9,325 nt of DNA. Source: Oscillospiraceae bacterium. GTDB taxonomy: Bacteria; Bacillota; Clostridia; Oscillospirales; Oscillospiraceae. The notes under the pieces are model-generated. The model did no database searches. It was not told where the DNA came from and saw nothing but the letters and a program-made list of their open reading frames with translations. Made by a program: the position numbers and the translations under genes. The DNA is taken from NCBI GenBank assembly GCA_017399325.1, contig JAFQDY010000026.1, positions 1-9,325 of the forward strand. The letters run 5' to 3'. Position 1 is the first letter of the stretch. The number at the start of each line of letters is the position of its first letter. Shown piece by piece: positions 1-6,584 of the stretch.

Positions 1-130
1 CCGCATCTGCCGGGATCTCTACTTCACCCATCCTGCCCAGCTGCAGGATCTTTCCGTTTTCCCAGAGAACAGCACCGTCAAAGACAATGCCATCTTCCAA
101 GATCAGTTTTGTGTTAACAATCGCATGCAT
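1..130 (-). CDS. NagA-like amidohydrolase, N-terminal fragment (cut by left edge)
   Basis: Only the first 43 codons are present, starting MHAIVNTKLILEDG and running off the left edge. The stretch resembles the N-terminal beta-sandwich strands of amidohydrolases such as N-acetylglucosamine-6-phosphate deacetylase: a short strand (AIVNTKLILEDG), a second (AVLWENGKI) and a turn leading to EIPADA, after which family members usually continue to the metal-binding His-x-His, not visible here. Its ATG overlaps the stop codon of the upstream NagB-like gene by one base (TAATG), so translation is probably coupled; no strong Shine-Dalgarno sequence of its own is visible. If it is a deacetylase, it would remove acetate from a cytoplasmic N-acetylated amino-sugar phosphate and pass the product to the NagB-like enzyme. 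Family assignment is fairly likely. The exact substrate cannot be told from this fragment, and the divergence of its partner argues for caution about the symbol nagA. Confidence 0.62.
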   Translation of the reverse strand, partial: MHAIVNTKLILEDGIVFDGAVLWENGKILQLGRMGEVEIPADA

Positions 131-1098
131 TACAGATCACCCAAAGCGCGGCCGTACTCCCAACTGCCGAAAGGCTTTGCAATGGCTTCGGATACATAGC
201 AAGTACCTTTGCCCAGACGCAGAATGGAAGCAGGGCATTCCATAGAGATAGGACCGTACAATTCCAGACGGGAGATCATTCTCTGCCAGGAAGTGCCGTC
301 AGCATTGACGAAGTTGTGCAGTTCTACACGCTCTTTTGCGTGCATCACATCGCGAGGGCCGATGGTGGCGCTGCGGGGCGGTACTGCCCAAACGTCACCG
401 GAGCCGCCCATAGGCGCAAACAGGGAGTTTTCGCAGACGGTCAGAGGGATCTGGGTGGCCACCCGAGAACCCAACTGCAGGAATTCTTCCAGAGAGTCAG
501 CGGCAAATTCTTCGCACCGGGGGTCGATAAAGGCGGTATGTCCGGGCCAGCCGGTGGCGGTGTAAATGACGTCAACGCCGCCGCCGGTGATCTCATCGAT
601 CATATCCGAATAGACATTGTCACCTTTGTTGTCGTTGTTCAGGGTGTGCCAATGGTCCACAGGAGGACGGAGGTCTTCCCGGATGCGGCCGTAGAAATGA
701 TTCATAAAGGAGTAACCCAGACCTGCGCCGTAGGTCAAAGGCGCTACGTTGCCGTTTTCGTCAGCCCATTCGTCCATAGCAAAGGCGTGGACATTCCGGG
801 CACTGATATTGAATTTGTTCAGCATTTCCGCAACCGCAGAGTAAGCGCCGGGCCACTGGTTGGGGCAGATCATAGAGAAAGGCTTGTCTTCCAGATCGCT
901 CTTTAAGATCCGGTAGAACATATCCTGCACCATACACAAAGTGGGGTCGATAACCACCTTGACGCTGTAGCCGTTTTCGTTGGTGTATTCCATATCCTCC
1001 CGCTTGATGTTGCGCACCCGCTCAAACTCCTCTAAAGGCAACTCGCTGTGGGGCAGCCAGGGCGCGGGTTTAAACCGAAATTCGTCGTAAAGTCCCAT
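130..1098 (-). CDS. NagB-like glucosamine-6-phosphate isomerase/deaminase family protein, divergent active site
   Basis: This 322-residue cytoplasmic protein has signatures of the glucosamine-6-phosphate deaminase/6-phosphogluconolactonase fold: AFAMDEW at residues 105-111 (NagB: FNMDEY), GWPGHTAFIDP at 183-193 (NagB: GNDGHIAFNEP), SATIG at 243-247 (NagB: ALTVG) and a C-terminal CPASIL at 288-293. Classical NagB opens an amino-sugar phosphate to fructose-6-phosphate and ammonia. Here, by hand alignment, the phosphate loop (PTGGTP in NagB) is replaced by PNQWPG at 79-84, the catalytic Asp of NDGH is Pro185, and Glu148 (E. coli numbering) is Asp192; the His is kept (His187). About 40 extra N-terminal residues make it longer than the usual 240-270. 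The start is supported by GGAG eight bases upstream. It overlaps the NagA-like gene by one base, pointing to a shared pathway. The fold family is secure, but the substrate and even the reaction are uncertain. Confidence 0.8.
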   Translation of the reverse strand: MGLYDEFRFKPAPWLPHSELPLEEFERVRNIKREDMEYTNENGYSVKVVIDPTLCMVQDMFYRILKSDLEDKPFSMICPNQWPGAYSAVAEMLNKFNISARNVHAFAMDEWADENGNVAPLTYGAGLGYSFMNHFYGRIREDLRPPVDHWHTLNNDNKGDNVYSDMIDEITGGGVDVIYTATGWPGHTAFIDPRCEEFAADSLEEFLQLGSRVATQIPLTVCENSLFAPMGGSGDVWAVPPRSATIGPRDVMHAKERVELHNFVNADGTSWQRMISRLELYGPISMECPASILRLGKGTCYVSEAIAKPFGSWEYGRALGDL

Positions 1099-1148
1099 AA
1101 TGCATTCTCCGATCTCTTAGTTTATAATGTGTTGCTTGGATCGCCGTC

Positions 1149-1177
1149 TTGACAAACCAACCTTCCTAATTTATAGT
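1149..1177 (+). promoter_or_regulatory. sigma-A promoter for the AraC-family regulator gene
   Basis: TTGACA at 1149-1154 and TATAGT at 1172-1177 are separated by exactly 17 bases. The match to the vegetative consensus is perfect in the -35 and five of six in the -10. Transcription would start near 1184, giving a leader of about 40 bases that contains the GGCGGAGG ribosome binding site at 1213-1220, four bases before the ATG at 1225. The -10 box overlaps that of the proposed opposite-strand promoter, so the two polymerases would compete for this site. Confidence 0.75.
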
Positions 1178-1202
1178 ATAAAAGATAAAAATGATAACTC
1201 AA
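1175..1202 (-). promoter_or_regulatory. candidate promoter for the NagB-like/NagA-like operon
   Basis: On the minus strand TTGAGT (1202-1197) is followed after 16 bases by TATACT (1180-1175). This would start transcription near 1168 and leave a leader of about 70 bases before the NagB-like gene, whose own GGAGA site precedes its ATG. The -35 is only moderate. A second minus-strand choice is TTGTCA (1155-1150) with CATTAT after a long 20-base spacer, which is weaker. The candidate lies back-to-back with the regulator's promoter and shares -10 bases with it. Confidence 0.45.
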
Positions 1203-1224
1203 TGCGATTTTAGGCGGAGGAATT

Positions 1225-2064
1225 ATGAATTCAGACGGAAAATTTGAAAATTATCCGGTGGAATATCCCTTTCATATCACCCGGTTTCGGTTTTTGTATG
1301 AGCATGTGTGGATCGACCCCTTTTTGTTCCTGGGTGAGCGGCATAATTTCTGGGAATTTACCTGTGTGCTGGAGGGGGAAGTGGAGGCGGTGCAGGACGG
1401 CAAGATCTTCCTTCTGAAGCCCGGAAGTTTTATCGGCTGCGCGCCGATGGTGTTCCACAGTTGCCGCAGTACCGAGAAAAACAGCCGGCTGATCAACTTC
1501 TCCTTTGAACATAACGGCGCGTTGCCGGAAAAATTCAGCCAGGGCATTTTCTATCTGACGCCTGCAGAAGTGGAAGAACTGGTGGATATTTTCAATCAAC
1601 TCCGTACTGCCTATACTGAGGAAAACACCGACCCTGTTTTGGGCGCAGAAGGCACATATGCGCTGGGTGCGTTTCTTCTTCGCATAAACAAGAACCACAA
1701 CTCCCATCAGCGCATCCAAAACTCCCGCAGCGGCGTGATGTACCGCCACTTGGTGGAAAGTATGCGGGCAGCCGTTTATGAAAACCTGACCCTGGGACAG
1801 ATCGCCCAGCGCAACAGCATCAGCGTTACCACCGTAAAAGAACTGTTTGCCAAGTACGCCGGTGTAAATCCCAAGCGTTATTACAGTGATATGCGGGGAA
1901 ATGAAGCCCTGCGTCTGCTGGAAGAAGGGGTGGAGATCGAAGAAATTACGGAGCGAATGAATTACTCCTCGCCCAATTATTTTTCCTACAGTTTCAAAAA
2001 GCAGTTCGGTCTGCCCCCGGGACGATACCGCAGGCGGGACTGGGAAAGCCGGAAAGGTGAATGA
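1225..2064 (+). CDS. AraC-family transcriptional regulator with N-terminal cupin sensor
   Basis: This 279-residue DNA-binding protein has the usual two-domain AraC layout and length. Residues about 20-110 form a cupin-like sensor, with HNFWEFTCVLEG at 40-51 and LLKPGSFIGCAPMVFHS at 63-79, the pattern of AraC arms that bind a small sugar or similar ligand. Residues about 172-272 hold the double helix-turn-helix. The first motif is LTLGQIAQRNSISVTTVKELF (188-208) followed by NPKRYY, and the second is around 237-268, ending YFSYSFKKQFGLPPGRYRR. No signal peptide or membrane segment is seen, so it acts in the cytoplasm. The start is fixed by GGAGG four bases upstream. It is divergent from the NagB-like/NagA-like pair with overlapping promoters, so it most likely controls that operon and perhaps itself; whether it activates or represses cannot be read from the sequence. 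Confidence 0.9.
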   Translation: MNSDGKFENYPVEYPFHITRFRFLYEHVWIDPFLFLGERHNFWEFTCVLEGEVEAVQDGKIFLLKPGSFIGCAPMVFHSCRSTEKNSRLINFSFEHNGALPEKFSQGIFYLTPAEVEELVDIFNQLRTAYTEENTDPVLGAEGTYALGAFLLRINKNHNSHQRIQNSRSGVMYRHLVESMRAAVYENLTLGQIAQRNSISVTTVKELFAKYAGVNPKRYYSDMRGNEALRLLEEGVEIEEITERMNYSSPNYFSYSFKKQFGLPPGRYRRRDWESRKGE

Positions 2065-2074
2065 GCAACCAAAG

Positions 2075-2100
2075 AACGCCAGCCTTTGCAGGCTGGCGTT
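2075..2100 (+). terminator. hairpin terminator after the AraC-family gene
   Basis: Ten perfectly paired bases (AACGCCAGCC at 2075-2084 with GGCTGGCGTT at 2091-2100) enclose the six-base loop TTTGCA. The stem sits 10 bases after the regulator's stop codon. The tail that follows (TGTTGC) is poor in T, so termination may be incomplete. Part of the flank (CAACCAAAG with TGTTG) can extend the stem with a mismatch. Confidence 0.65.
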
Positions 2101-2167
2101 TGTTGCGGCCAAAACGGTGAGATAACGGCGAAAAACTGGGAAAATGGGAACAAAATATGAAGAATCC

Positions 2168-2196
2168 TTGCAGTTTTTGTCGAACCGTGTTATACT
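2168..2196 (+). promoter_or_regulatory. extended -10 promoter for the acyltransferase operon
   Basis: TATACT at 2191-2196 is preceded by TGT (2188-2190), giving the extended -10 pattern TGnTATACT. TTGCAG at 2168-2173 lies 17 bases upstream as a partial -35. Transcription would begin near 2203 and leave a leader of about 30 bases. The 70 or so bases between the upstream terminator and this promoter show no other clear signal. Confidence 0.6.
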
Positions 2197-2232
2197 TATC
2201 CGGTATCAATTTGCTCTTACGAGGCAATGACA

Positions 2233-3465
2233 ATGAAGAGAGAAAAAAAGAAAAAAGTGAATAACAACACGGCCGTGCAAAAGGAAAACGGACTTCTGCT
2301 GATGATCTTGTACGGCGCAGTCAGAGTTTATTATTTTCTTCGCGGCATTCGGATCTGCGGGGTAAACAAGTTGGGAAAACAGCCGGATAAACCTGCCATC
2401 GTTCTGTGCAACCACGGTTCGTTTATCGACTTTGTTTATGCCCAGACGCTGCTGATCAAAAGCCGCCCCCATTTTGTGGCTGCCCGATTGTATTTTTATC
2501 ATAAGCAACTGGGCTGGCTGCTGCGAAAACTGGGCTGCTTTCCCAAGAGTATGTTTGCGCTGGATACGGAAAGCACCAAGAACTGTCTGCGTGTTTTGAA
2601 AGACGGCGGAATTCTGGCAATGATGCCGGAGGCACGGCTCTCCACCGTGGGACAGTTTGAGGATATTCAGCACTCCACCTTTTCCTTTTTGAAGAAAGCC
2701 AAAGTGCCGGTCTATACCGTAAAACTGCAAGGGGATTATTTCTCCGATCCCAAATGGGGCAACGGCCCTCGCAGAGGATCTGTTGTGGAAGCGGAACTGG
2801 ATATCTTGTTCACTGCGGAGCAACTTGCCGAACTTTCCCCGGAGCAGATCCGGGCGGCGGTGGAGAAGCGGCTATATTATGACGAATTCCAATGGCTTGC
2901 CACCAGACCCCATATCCGGTATCGGAGCAAACGTCTGGCTGAGGGCTTGGAAAATCTGCTGACCCTATGTCCTGTGTGCGGAGAAAAATATACCGTATAT
3001 ACGAAAGGGACTCAGATCCTGTGCAAAAACTGTGGCCACCTGACCGCATTGGACCACCGTTACGGCTTTGAAGCGGGATTCCGGTTTGAAAACTTTGCCC
3101 AATGGTACAACTGGCAGAAAGCGCAGATGCGGCAAAAGATTCTGGAAGAGGAAGATTTTGCTTTGCGGTCCGAAGTAGAACTGCGGCTGCCCGGTGATGG
3201 AAAGCGCCTGACCCGCAGCAGCGGCAGGGGCGAGTGCGTACTGGACCGAAACGGCCTTCGCTACACCGGCACGAAAGACGGAGAGCAGGTGGATGTTTGC
3301 TTCCCGTTAAGGCAGATCTACAGACTGCTTTTCGGCGCAGGTGAGAATTTTGAGACCTACAACGGAACGCAGATCTGGTACTTTGTTCCCCAGGTGAAGC
3401 AATCCGCTGTGGATTGGTATGTGGCATCTATGCTTCTTTATGATGAGACACAAACAGAAACATAA
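2233..3465 (+). CDS. PlsC-like 1-acylglycerol-3-phosphate acyltransferase family protein with C-terminal zinc ribbon
   Basis: Numbered from the ATG at 2227 the product is 412 residues; I prefer the ATG at 2233 (410 residues) because GAGG at 2221-2224 is eight bases from it but only two from the first. Residues about 55-215 form an acyltransferase domain: NHGSFID at 62-68 is the catalytic HX4D motif, GCFPKS at 103-108 matches the substrate-loop region, and MPEAR at 133-137 replaces the usual PEG motif. Such enzymes put an acyl chain on lysophosphatidate or a related lipid at the inner membrane face; a hydrophobic stretch at 23-37 and a Lys-rich N-terminus would suit membrane association. After this comes a Cys4 zinc ribbon (Cys248, 251, 266, 269) and a tail of about 130 residues of unknown fold. 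From memory, PEAR plus a zinc ribbon recurs in a poorly studied acyltransferase subgroup. It lies 15 bases before the YfcC-like gene, probably in one transcript. The lipid substrate is unknown. Confidence 0.8.
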   Translation: MKREKKKKVNNNTAVQKENGLLLMILYGAVRVYYFLRGIRICGVNKLGKQPDKPAIVLCNHGSFIDFVYAQTLLIKSRPHFVAARLYFYHKQLGWLLRKLGCFPKSMFALDTESTKNCLRVLKDGGILAMMPEARLSTVGQFEDIQHSTFSFLKKAKVPVYTVKLQGDYFSDPKWGNGPRRGSVVEAELDILFTAEQLAELSPEQIRAAVEKRLYYDEFQWLATRPHIRYRSKRLAEGLENLLTLCPVCGEKYTVYTKGTQILCKNCGHLTALDHRYGFEAGFRFENFAQWYNWQKAQMRQKILEEEDFALRSEVELRLPGDGKRLTRSSGRGECVLDRNGLRYTGTKDGEQVDVCFPLRQIYRLLFGAGENFETYNGTQIWYFVPQVKQSAVDWYVASMLLYDETQTET

Positions 3466-3480
3466 CCCGGGAGGTATTTC

Positions 3481-4935
3481 ATGACAACGAAAGCAGCCCC
3501 CTCTGAAAAGAAACAAAAAGAGCAAGCCTTTTCCACCATCAATACCAAGGCGTTTTTGACGGTTGCGGCCATTTTGGTGGCGATTCTGCTGCTGAGCGGT
3601 ATGCTGTCCTATTTCGTGCCTCAGGGCCGGTATGAGCGGGACCAGACCGGCACGATCCTGATGGATACCTATGCGCAACTGGGGGTCTCCGGCATTCCGT
3701 TCTGGCGGGTATTAACTGCGCCGGTGCGGGTATTTGCCTCGTCCGATGGGATTACGATCATTGCCATCAGCGTATTCTTGCTGATCATGAGCGGTGTTTT
3801 CAACCTGCTGGAAAAGACCGGCGGTATCCGCAGTTTCATCGTGCAGATCATGCGTCGGCTGCGGGACAAAAACGGTCCGGTGGTTTGTATCACTGTGCTG
3901 ATCTTTATGCTTTTCGGCAGCCTGTTTGGTATGTTTGAGGAACTGGTCACCCTGCTTCCGCTGATCATTGTGTTTATGCTGTCTATGAAGATGGATACGA
4001 TGATGGGCCTGGGCGCCTGCCTGCTGGCAGCCTGTTTCGGATTCTCTGCGGCCATCACCAACCCGTTCTCTGTGGGCATTGCCTCGCAGTATGCGGGCAT
4101 CCACGCATCTTCCGGCCTGTGGCTGCGATTGGTGTTTTTTGGCGTCGTTTATGTCTGCCTTTGCTGCTTTTTGATGCTGCACTTAAAAAAGATCCAACAA
4201 GATCCCGCTGCGTCGCTGACCTATGAGCAGGACTGCAAACGCCGGGAGCGTTTGGGAGAGCAGACCGAAGAAGTCCCCGAAAACCAAGAGAAGATTTTTA
4301 AGATCTATGCAGTTTTTTTCCTGATCGAGGGAATCTTATTGGTGGCCATTGCCTCTGTTCGGGCCCTTTCCGGTCTGGCGATCCCCATTCTGGCGGCCAG
4401 TTTTCTGATTTTCGGTCTGGGGGCCGGATTTTTGGTCAATAAAAAACCGGGGCAGGTGCTGCGCTGGTTTTTGCAGGGCGCAGTTGCTATGCTGCCTGCG
4501 GTGGTGATGATCGCCATCGCGTCTTCCGTCAAGTTGGTGATGGAAGAAAGCCGGATCATCGACAGCATTATGCACGGTGTACTGGGCATTTTAGGCGGCT
4601 GCAACAAATTCGTTGCTATTTTGCTGATCTATGGGCTGATTTTGTTTTTGCAGTTGTTTATCGGATCTGCAACGGCGAAGATCGTTTTGCTGATGCCCAT
4701 TGTGGTGCCCGTTGCCAAAGCCTTGGGTATTTCACCCACACTGGTGATTTTGACCTACTGTATGGCCGACGGTTTTACCGATGTTATCATGCCCACAAAT
4801 CCTGTGCTGCTGATCGGACTTTCTATGGCCAATGTGTCCTATGTAAAGTGGGTCAAGTGGACATGGAAACTGCAACTGCTTGTTTTCTCAATCTCTGTTC
4901 TGATTTTGCTGCTGGGTGTGGGGATCGGTTATTAG
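3481..4935 (+). CDS. YfcC-family (DcuC-related) membrane carrier
   Basis: This 484-residue integral membrane protein is close to the usual YfcC length of about 500. It begins with a charged Lys/Glu-rich cytoplasmic tail. Hydrophobic helices follow at about 24-46, 89-111, 134-166, 174-192, 213-235, 275-320, 330-350, 373-411, 417-447 and 461-483. Two motifs repeat between the halves, TNPFSVGIA at 193-201 and TNPVLLIGL at 439-447, as expected for the inverted-repeat ion transporter fold, where such loops carry substrate and ions. A conserved-looking FEELVTLLP lies at 152-160 and QGRYER at 48-53. Family members are annotated as C4-dicarboxylate or basic amino acid carriers, but substrates are mostly untested. 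GGGAGG at 3470-3475 gives a strong start. It is joined closely to the acyltransferase gene upstream. Family assignment is firm; the transported compound is not known. Confidence 0.87.
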   Translation: MTTKAAPSEKKQKEQAFSTINTKAFLTVAAILVAILLLSGMLSYFVPQGRYERDQTGTILMDTYAQLGVSGIPFWRVLTAPVRVFASSDGITIIAISVFLLIMSGVFNLLEKTGGIRSFIVQIMRRLRDKNGPVVCITVLIFMLFGSLFGMFEELVTLLPLIIVFMLSMKMDTMMGLGACLLAACFGFSAAITNPFSVGIASQYAGIHASSGLWLRLVFFGVVYVCLCCFLMLHLKKIQQDPAASLTYEQDCKRRERLGEQTEEVPENQEKIFKIYAVFFLIEGILLVAIASVRALSGLAIPILAASFLIFGLGAGFLVNKKPGQVLRWFLQGAVAMLPAVVMIAIASSVKLVMEESRIIDSIMHGVLGILGGCNKFVAILLIYGLILFLQLFIGSATAKIVLLMPIVVPVAKALGISPTLVILTYCMADGFTDVIMPTNPVLLIGLSMANVSYVKWVKWTWKLQLLVFSISVLILLLGVGIGY

Positions 4936-4964
4936 GTCTTTGTCCCGCAGACAGAAAGTGCGAT

Positions 4965-4979
4965 TTATTATAGTAATAA
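4965..4979. repeat. 15-bp dyad upstream of the NSS symporter gene
   Basis: TTATTA (4965-4970) and TAATAA (4974-4979) form a perfect inverted repeat around TAG, in the 59-base gap between the carrier and symporter genes. It ends three bases before the AAGGA ribosome binding site at 4983-4987. AT-rich pairing makes a weak RNA hairpin, so a protein-binding site or a -10-like element (TATAGT at 4969-4974, without a matching -35) is as likely. Confidence 0.35.
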
Positions 4980-4994
4980 GGTAAGGAAAGTTTT

Positions 4995-6332
4995 ATGAAA
5001 CGCGAGCGTTTATCCTCCCGTTTGGGATTTATTCTGTTGAGCGCAGGCTGCGCCATCGGCTGCGGAAATGTGTGGAAATTTCCGTGGATGGCCGGCCAGT
5101 ACGGTGGCGGCGTGTTTGTGTTACTCTATGTGATCTGCCTGCTGTTGCTGGGCCTGCCGGTTATGACAATGGAGTTTTCTTTGGGTCGCGCAGCCCAGGC
5201 AAGCCCCGTGCGTATGTACCATAAATTGCAGAAACCCGGTCAGAAATGGCATATCCACGGCTATTTTGCCCTGTTCGGCAACATTTGCCTGATGTCTTTC
5301 TATACGGTGGTTTCCGGCTGGATCATGTACTATTTCTATCGGTTCGTTACCGGACAGAGTGCCGATCTGGGCTTTGACAGTATGATCGCCAACCCCGGCG
5401 TCAATATGCTGTTTATGGTGATCGTCGTTGCGGTTGGCTTTTTGGTACTGAGTTTCAACCTGCAGGGCGGCTTGGAGCGCATCACCAAGTATATGATGGT
5501 GGCGCTGCTGGGTCTGATGGTTGTTTTGGCGGTCAACAGCGCCACACTTTCCGGTGCGAAGGAAGGCCTGTCTTTCTATTTGCTGCCCGATTTTAAGAAA
5601 ATCGATCTGGAAGTGATCGTTGGCGCAATGAATCAGGCGTTCTTCTCTTTGAGCCTTGGTATGGGTTCTATGGCCATCTTCGGCAGTTACATTGACAAAG
5701 AGCGCTCTTTGATGGGTGAATCGGTGAATGTGATCGTTTTGGATACCTTTGTTGCGATAACCGCAGGTCTGATCATTTTCCCTGCCTGCTTCACCTATAA
5801 TATGGAAGTTACCGCAGGCCCCGGCTTGCTGTTTGATACTATGGCCACCGTCTTTAATAATATGAACGGCGGCAGGATCTGGGGTTCGGTTTTCTTCTTG
5901 TTTATGGTCTTTGCGGCTATGTCCACGATCTTTGCGGTGCTTGAGAACATTCTCGCCTGCATCCGGGAGATGACCGGCTGGAGCAGACCCAAGGGCAGTA
6001 TTATCTGCGCCATTGGCATTATCCTCACCTCCACCACCACGGCGTTGGGTTATAGCGTTATCGATTTCCACCCCTTTGCAGAGGATAGCGCATGGCTGGA
6101 TCTGTGGGACTTTTTGGTTTCCACCAACCTGCTGCCGCTGGGTTCGCTGGTGTTTGTTGCCTTCTGCTGCAGCAAGCGCTACGGCTGGGGCTGGAGCAAC
6201 TTCCTTGCGGAAGCCAACGCCGGCAAAGGTCTGAAGGTCAAAAACTGGATGAAGCCGTTTTTCTGTTATATCGTTCCGGCAGCCATCGTTGTGATCTATA
6301 TCGTTGGCCTTGTCAGTTTTAAATGGAAGTAA
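4995..6332 (+). CDS. Sodium-dependent NSS-family (neurotransmitter:sodium symporter) amino-acid transporter
   Basis: These 445 residues fit the short bacterial NSS proteins such as MhsT, usually with 11 helices. The TM1 signature GNVWKFP is at 24-30, followed by YGGG (36-39) and MEFSLG (59-64). Asn25 and Ala20 align by hand with LeuT Asn27 and Ala22, which bind sodium. Tyr103 aligns with LeuT Tyr108, a ligand of the amino acid carboxylate, and QAFFSLSLGMGSM at 214-226 is the unwound TM6 region. TM8 carries AAMSTIFAVLENI (307-319), where the second sodium site normally lies. It imports an amino acid with sodium across the cytoplasmic membrane; hydrophobic or aromatic substrates are common in the family, but the specificity is not readable here. 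AAGGA lies seven bases before the start. It follows the YfcC-family gene and ends at a strong terminator, so it closes this transcription unit. Confidence 0.93.
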   Translation: MKRERLSSRLGFILLSAGCAIGCGNVWKFPWMAGQYGGGVFVLLYVICLLLLGLPVMTMEFSLGRAAQASPVRMYHKLQKPGQKWHIHGYFALFGNICLMSFYTVVSGWIMYYFYRFVTGQSADLGFDSMIANPGVNMLFMVIVVAVGFLVLSFNLQGGLERITKYMMVALLGLMVVLAVNSATLSGAKEGLSFYLLPDFKKIDLEVIVGAMNQAFFSLSLGMGSMAIFGSYIDKERSLMGESVNVIVLDTFVAITAGLIIFPACFTYNMEVTAGPGLLFDTMATVFNNMNGGRIWGSVFFLFMVFAAMSTIFAVLENILACIREMTGWSRPKGSIICAIGIILTSTTTALGYSVIDFHPFAEDSAWLDLWDFLVSTNLLPLGSLVFVAFCCSKRYGWGWSNFLAEANAGKGLKVKNWMKPFFCYIVPAAIVVIYIVGLVSFKWK

Positions 6333-6342
6333 ATACTTTTGC

Positions 6343-6371
6343 AAAAACACCACCCGGCGGGTGGTGTTTTT
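6343..6371 (+). terminator. Strong intrinsic terminator after the NSS symporter gene
   Basis: AAAAACACCACCC (6343-6355) pairs perfectly with GGGTGGTGTTTTT (6359-6371) around a three-base loop. The right arm ends in five T residues. It starts 10 bases after the stop codon. The A/T arms make it nearly symmetrical, so it may also stop transcription coming from the right. Confidence 0.9.
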
Positions 6372-6572
6372 GATGCTTGTGTAGGGTAGGGGATGGCAAT
6401 ATTTTCCACGGCGAAATGTGTATATTTTCGCAGAAAAAGCGAAAAATAGCGAGAATGGGTTTTCTGTGCCGGCGGCATCTTGGGGCGGCAAGTTTTACTG
6501 TTATGGACACATGTTTGTGCATAAAACACACAAATTTGTTAAAAAACTCCTAATTTTTTTCGAATTGTTATG
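6372..6572. other. Intergenic region upstream of the opp promoter, without a convincing gene
   Basis: No coding sequence with a ribosome binding site is seen here on either strand. The region holds a 7-bp hairpin (TTTTCGC at 6425-6431, GCGAAAA at 6439-6445) without a terminator tail on the plus strand. It also holds a small palindrome TGCCGGCGGCA, a dyad TTTGTG (6514-6519)/CACAAA (6529-6534), and a very AT-rich stretch from about 6535 to 6572 that could act as an UP-element for the promoter to its right. These look like regulatory rather than coding DNA. Confidence 0.5.
6514..6534. promoter_or_regulatory. Dyad TTTGTG-N9-CACAAA, possible regulator site
   Basis: Six bases are inverted exactly around a nine-base spacer; within it TGTG-N7-CACA forms a second, overlapping symmetry. 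The dyad lies 38 bases upstream of the -35 of the opp promoter, a position where an activator could bind. I cannot name a matching regulator. Confidence 0.3.
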
Positions 6573-6584
6573 TTGAAATTAGAG
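6547..6584. promoter_or_regulatory. Imperfect inverted repeat overlapping the opp -35 box, possible operator
   Basis: CTCCTAATTT (6547-6556) and AAATTAGAG (6576-6584) are inverted copies differing by one extra C. The centre is AT-rich and contains TTCGAA. The right arm covers half of the -35 box (6573-6578), so a bound protein would block polymerase. Because the DNA is AT-rich, chance symmetry remains possible. Confidence 0.35.

Noticed and set aside
1231..2112. 293-residue minus-strand frame opposite the AraC-family gene
   Set aside because: The plus strand encodes a full AraC protein with promoter, ribosome binding site and terminator; the antisense product has no recognisable domain.
2227..2229. 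First ATG as start of the acyltransferase gene
   Set aside because: GAGG is only two bases from this ATG but eight from the next one at 2233, so the second is preferred; the difference is two residues.
6391..6410. Catabolite-response (cre) site suggested by TGGCAATATTTTCCA
   Set aside because: The central CG of the cre consensus is TA here, and the site is far upstream of the promoter.
5121..6491. 456-residue open frame on the minus strand, opposite the symporter gene
   Set aside because: It is antisense to a complete, well recognised NSS protein, has no ribosome binding site or promoter, and its His/Gln/Asp-rich composition is what the reverse complement of membrane-protein codons gives.
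6296..6531. Two short minus-strand frames of 70-77 codons after the symporter gene
   Set aside because: Both cross the intrinsic terminator hairpin, lack a ribosome binding site and show no sensible protein features.
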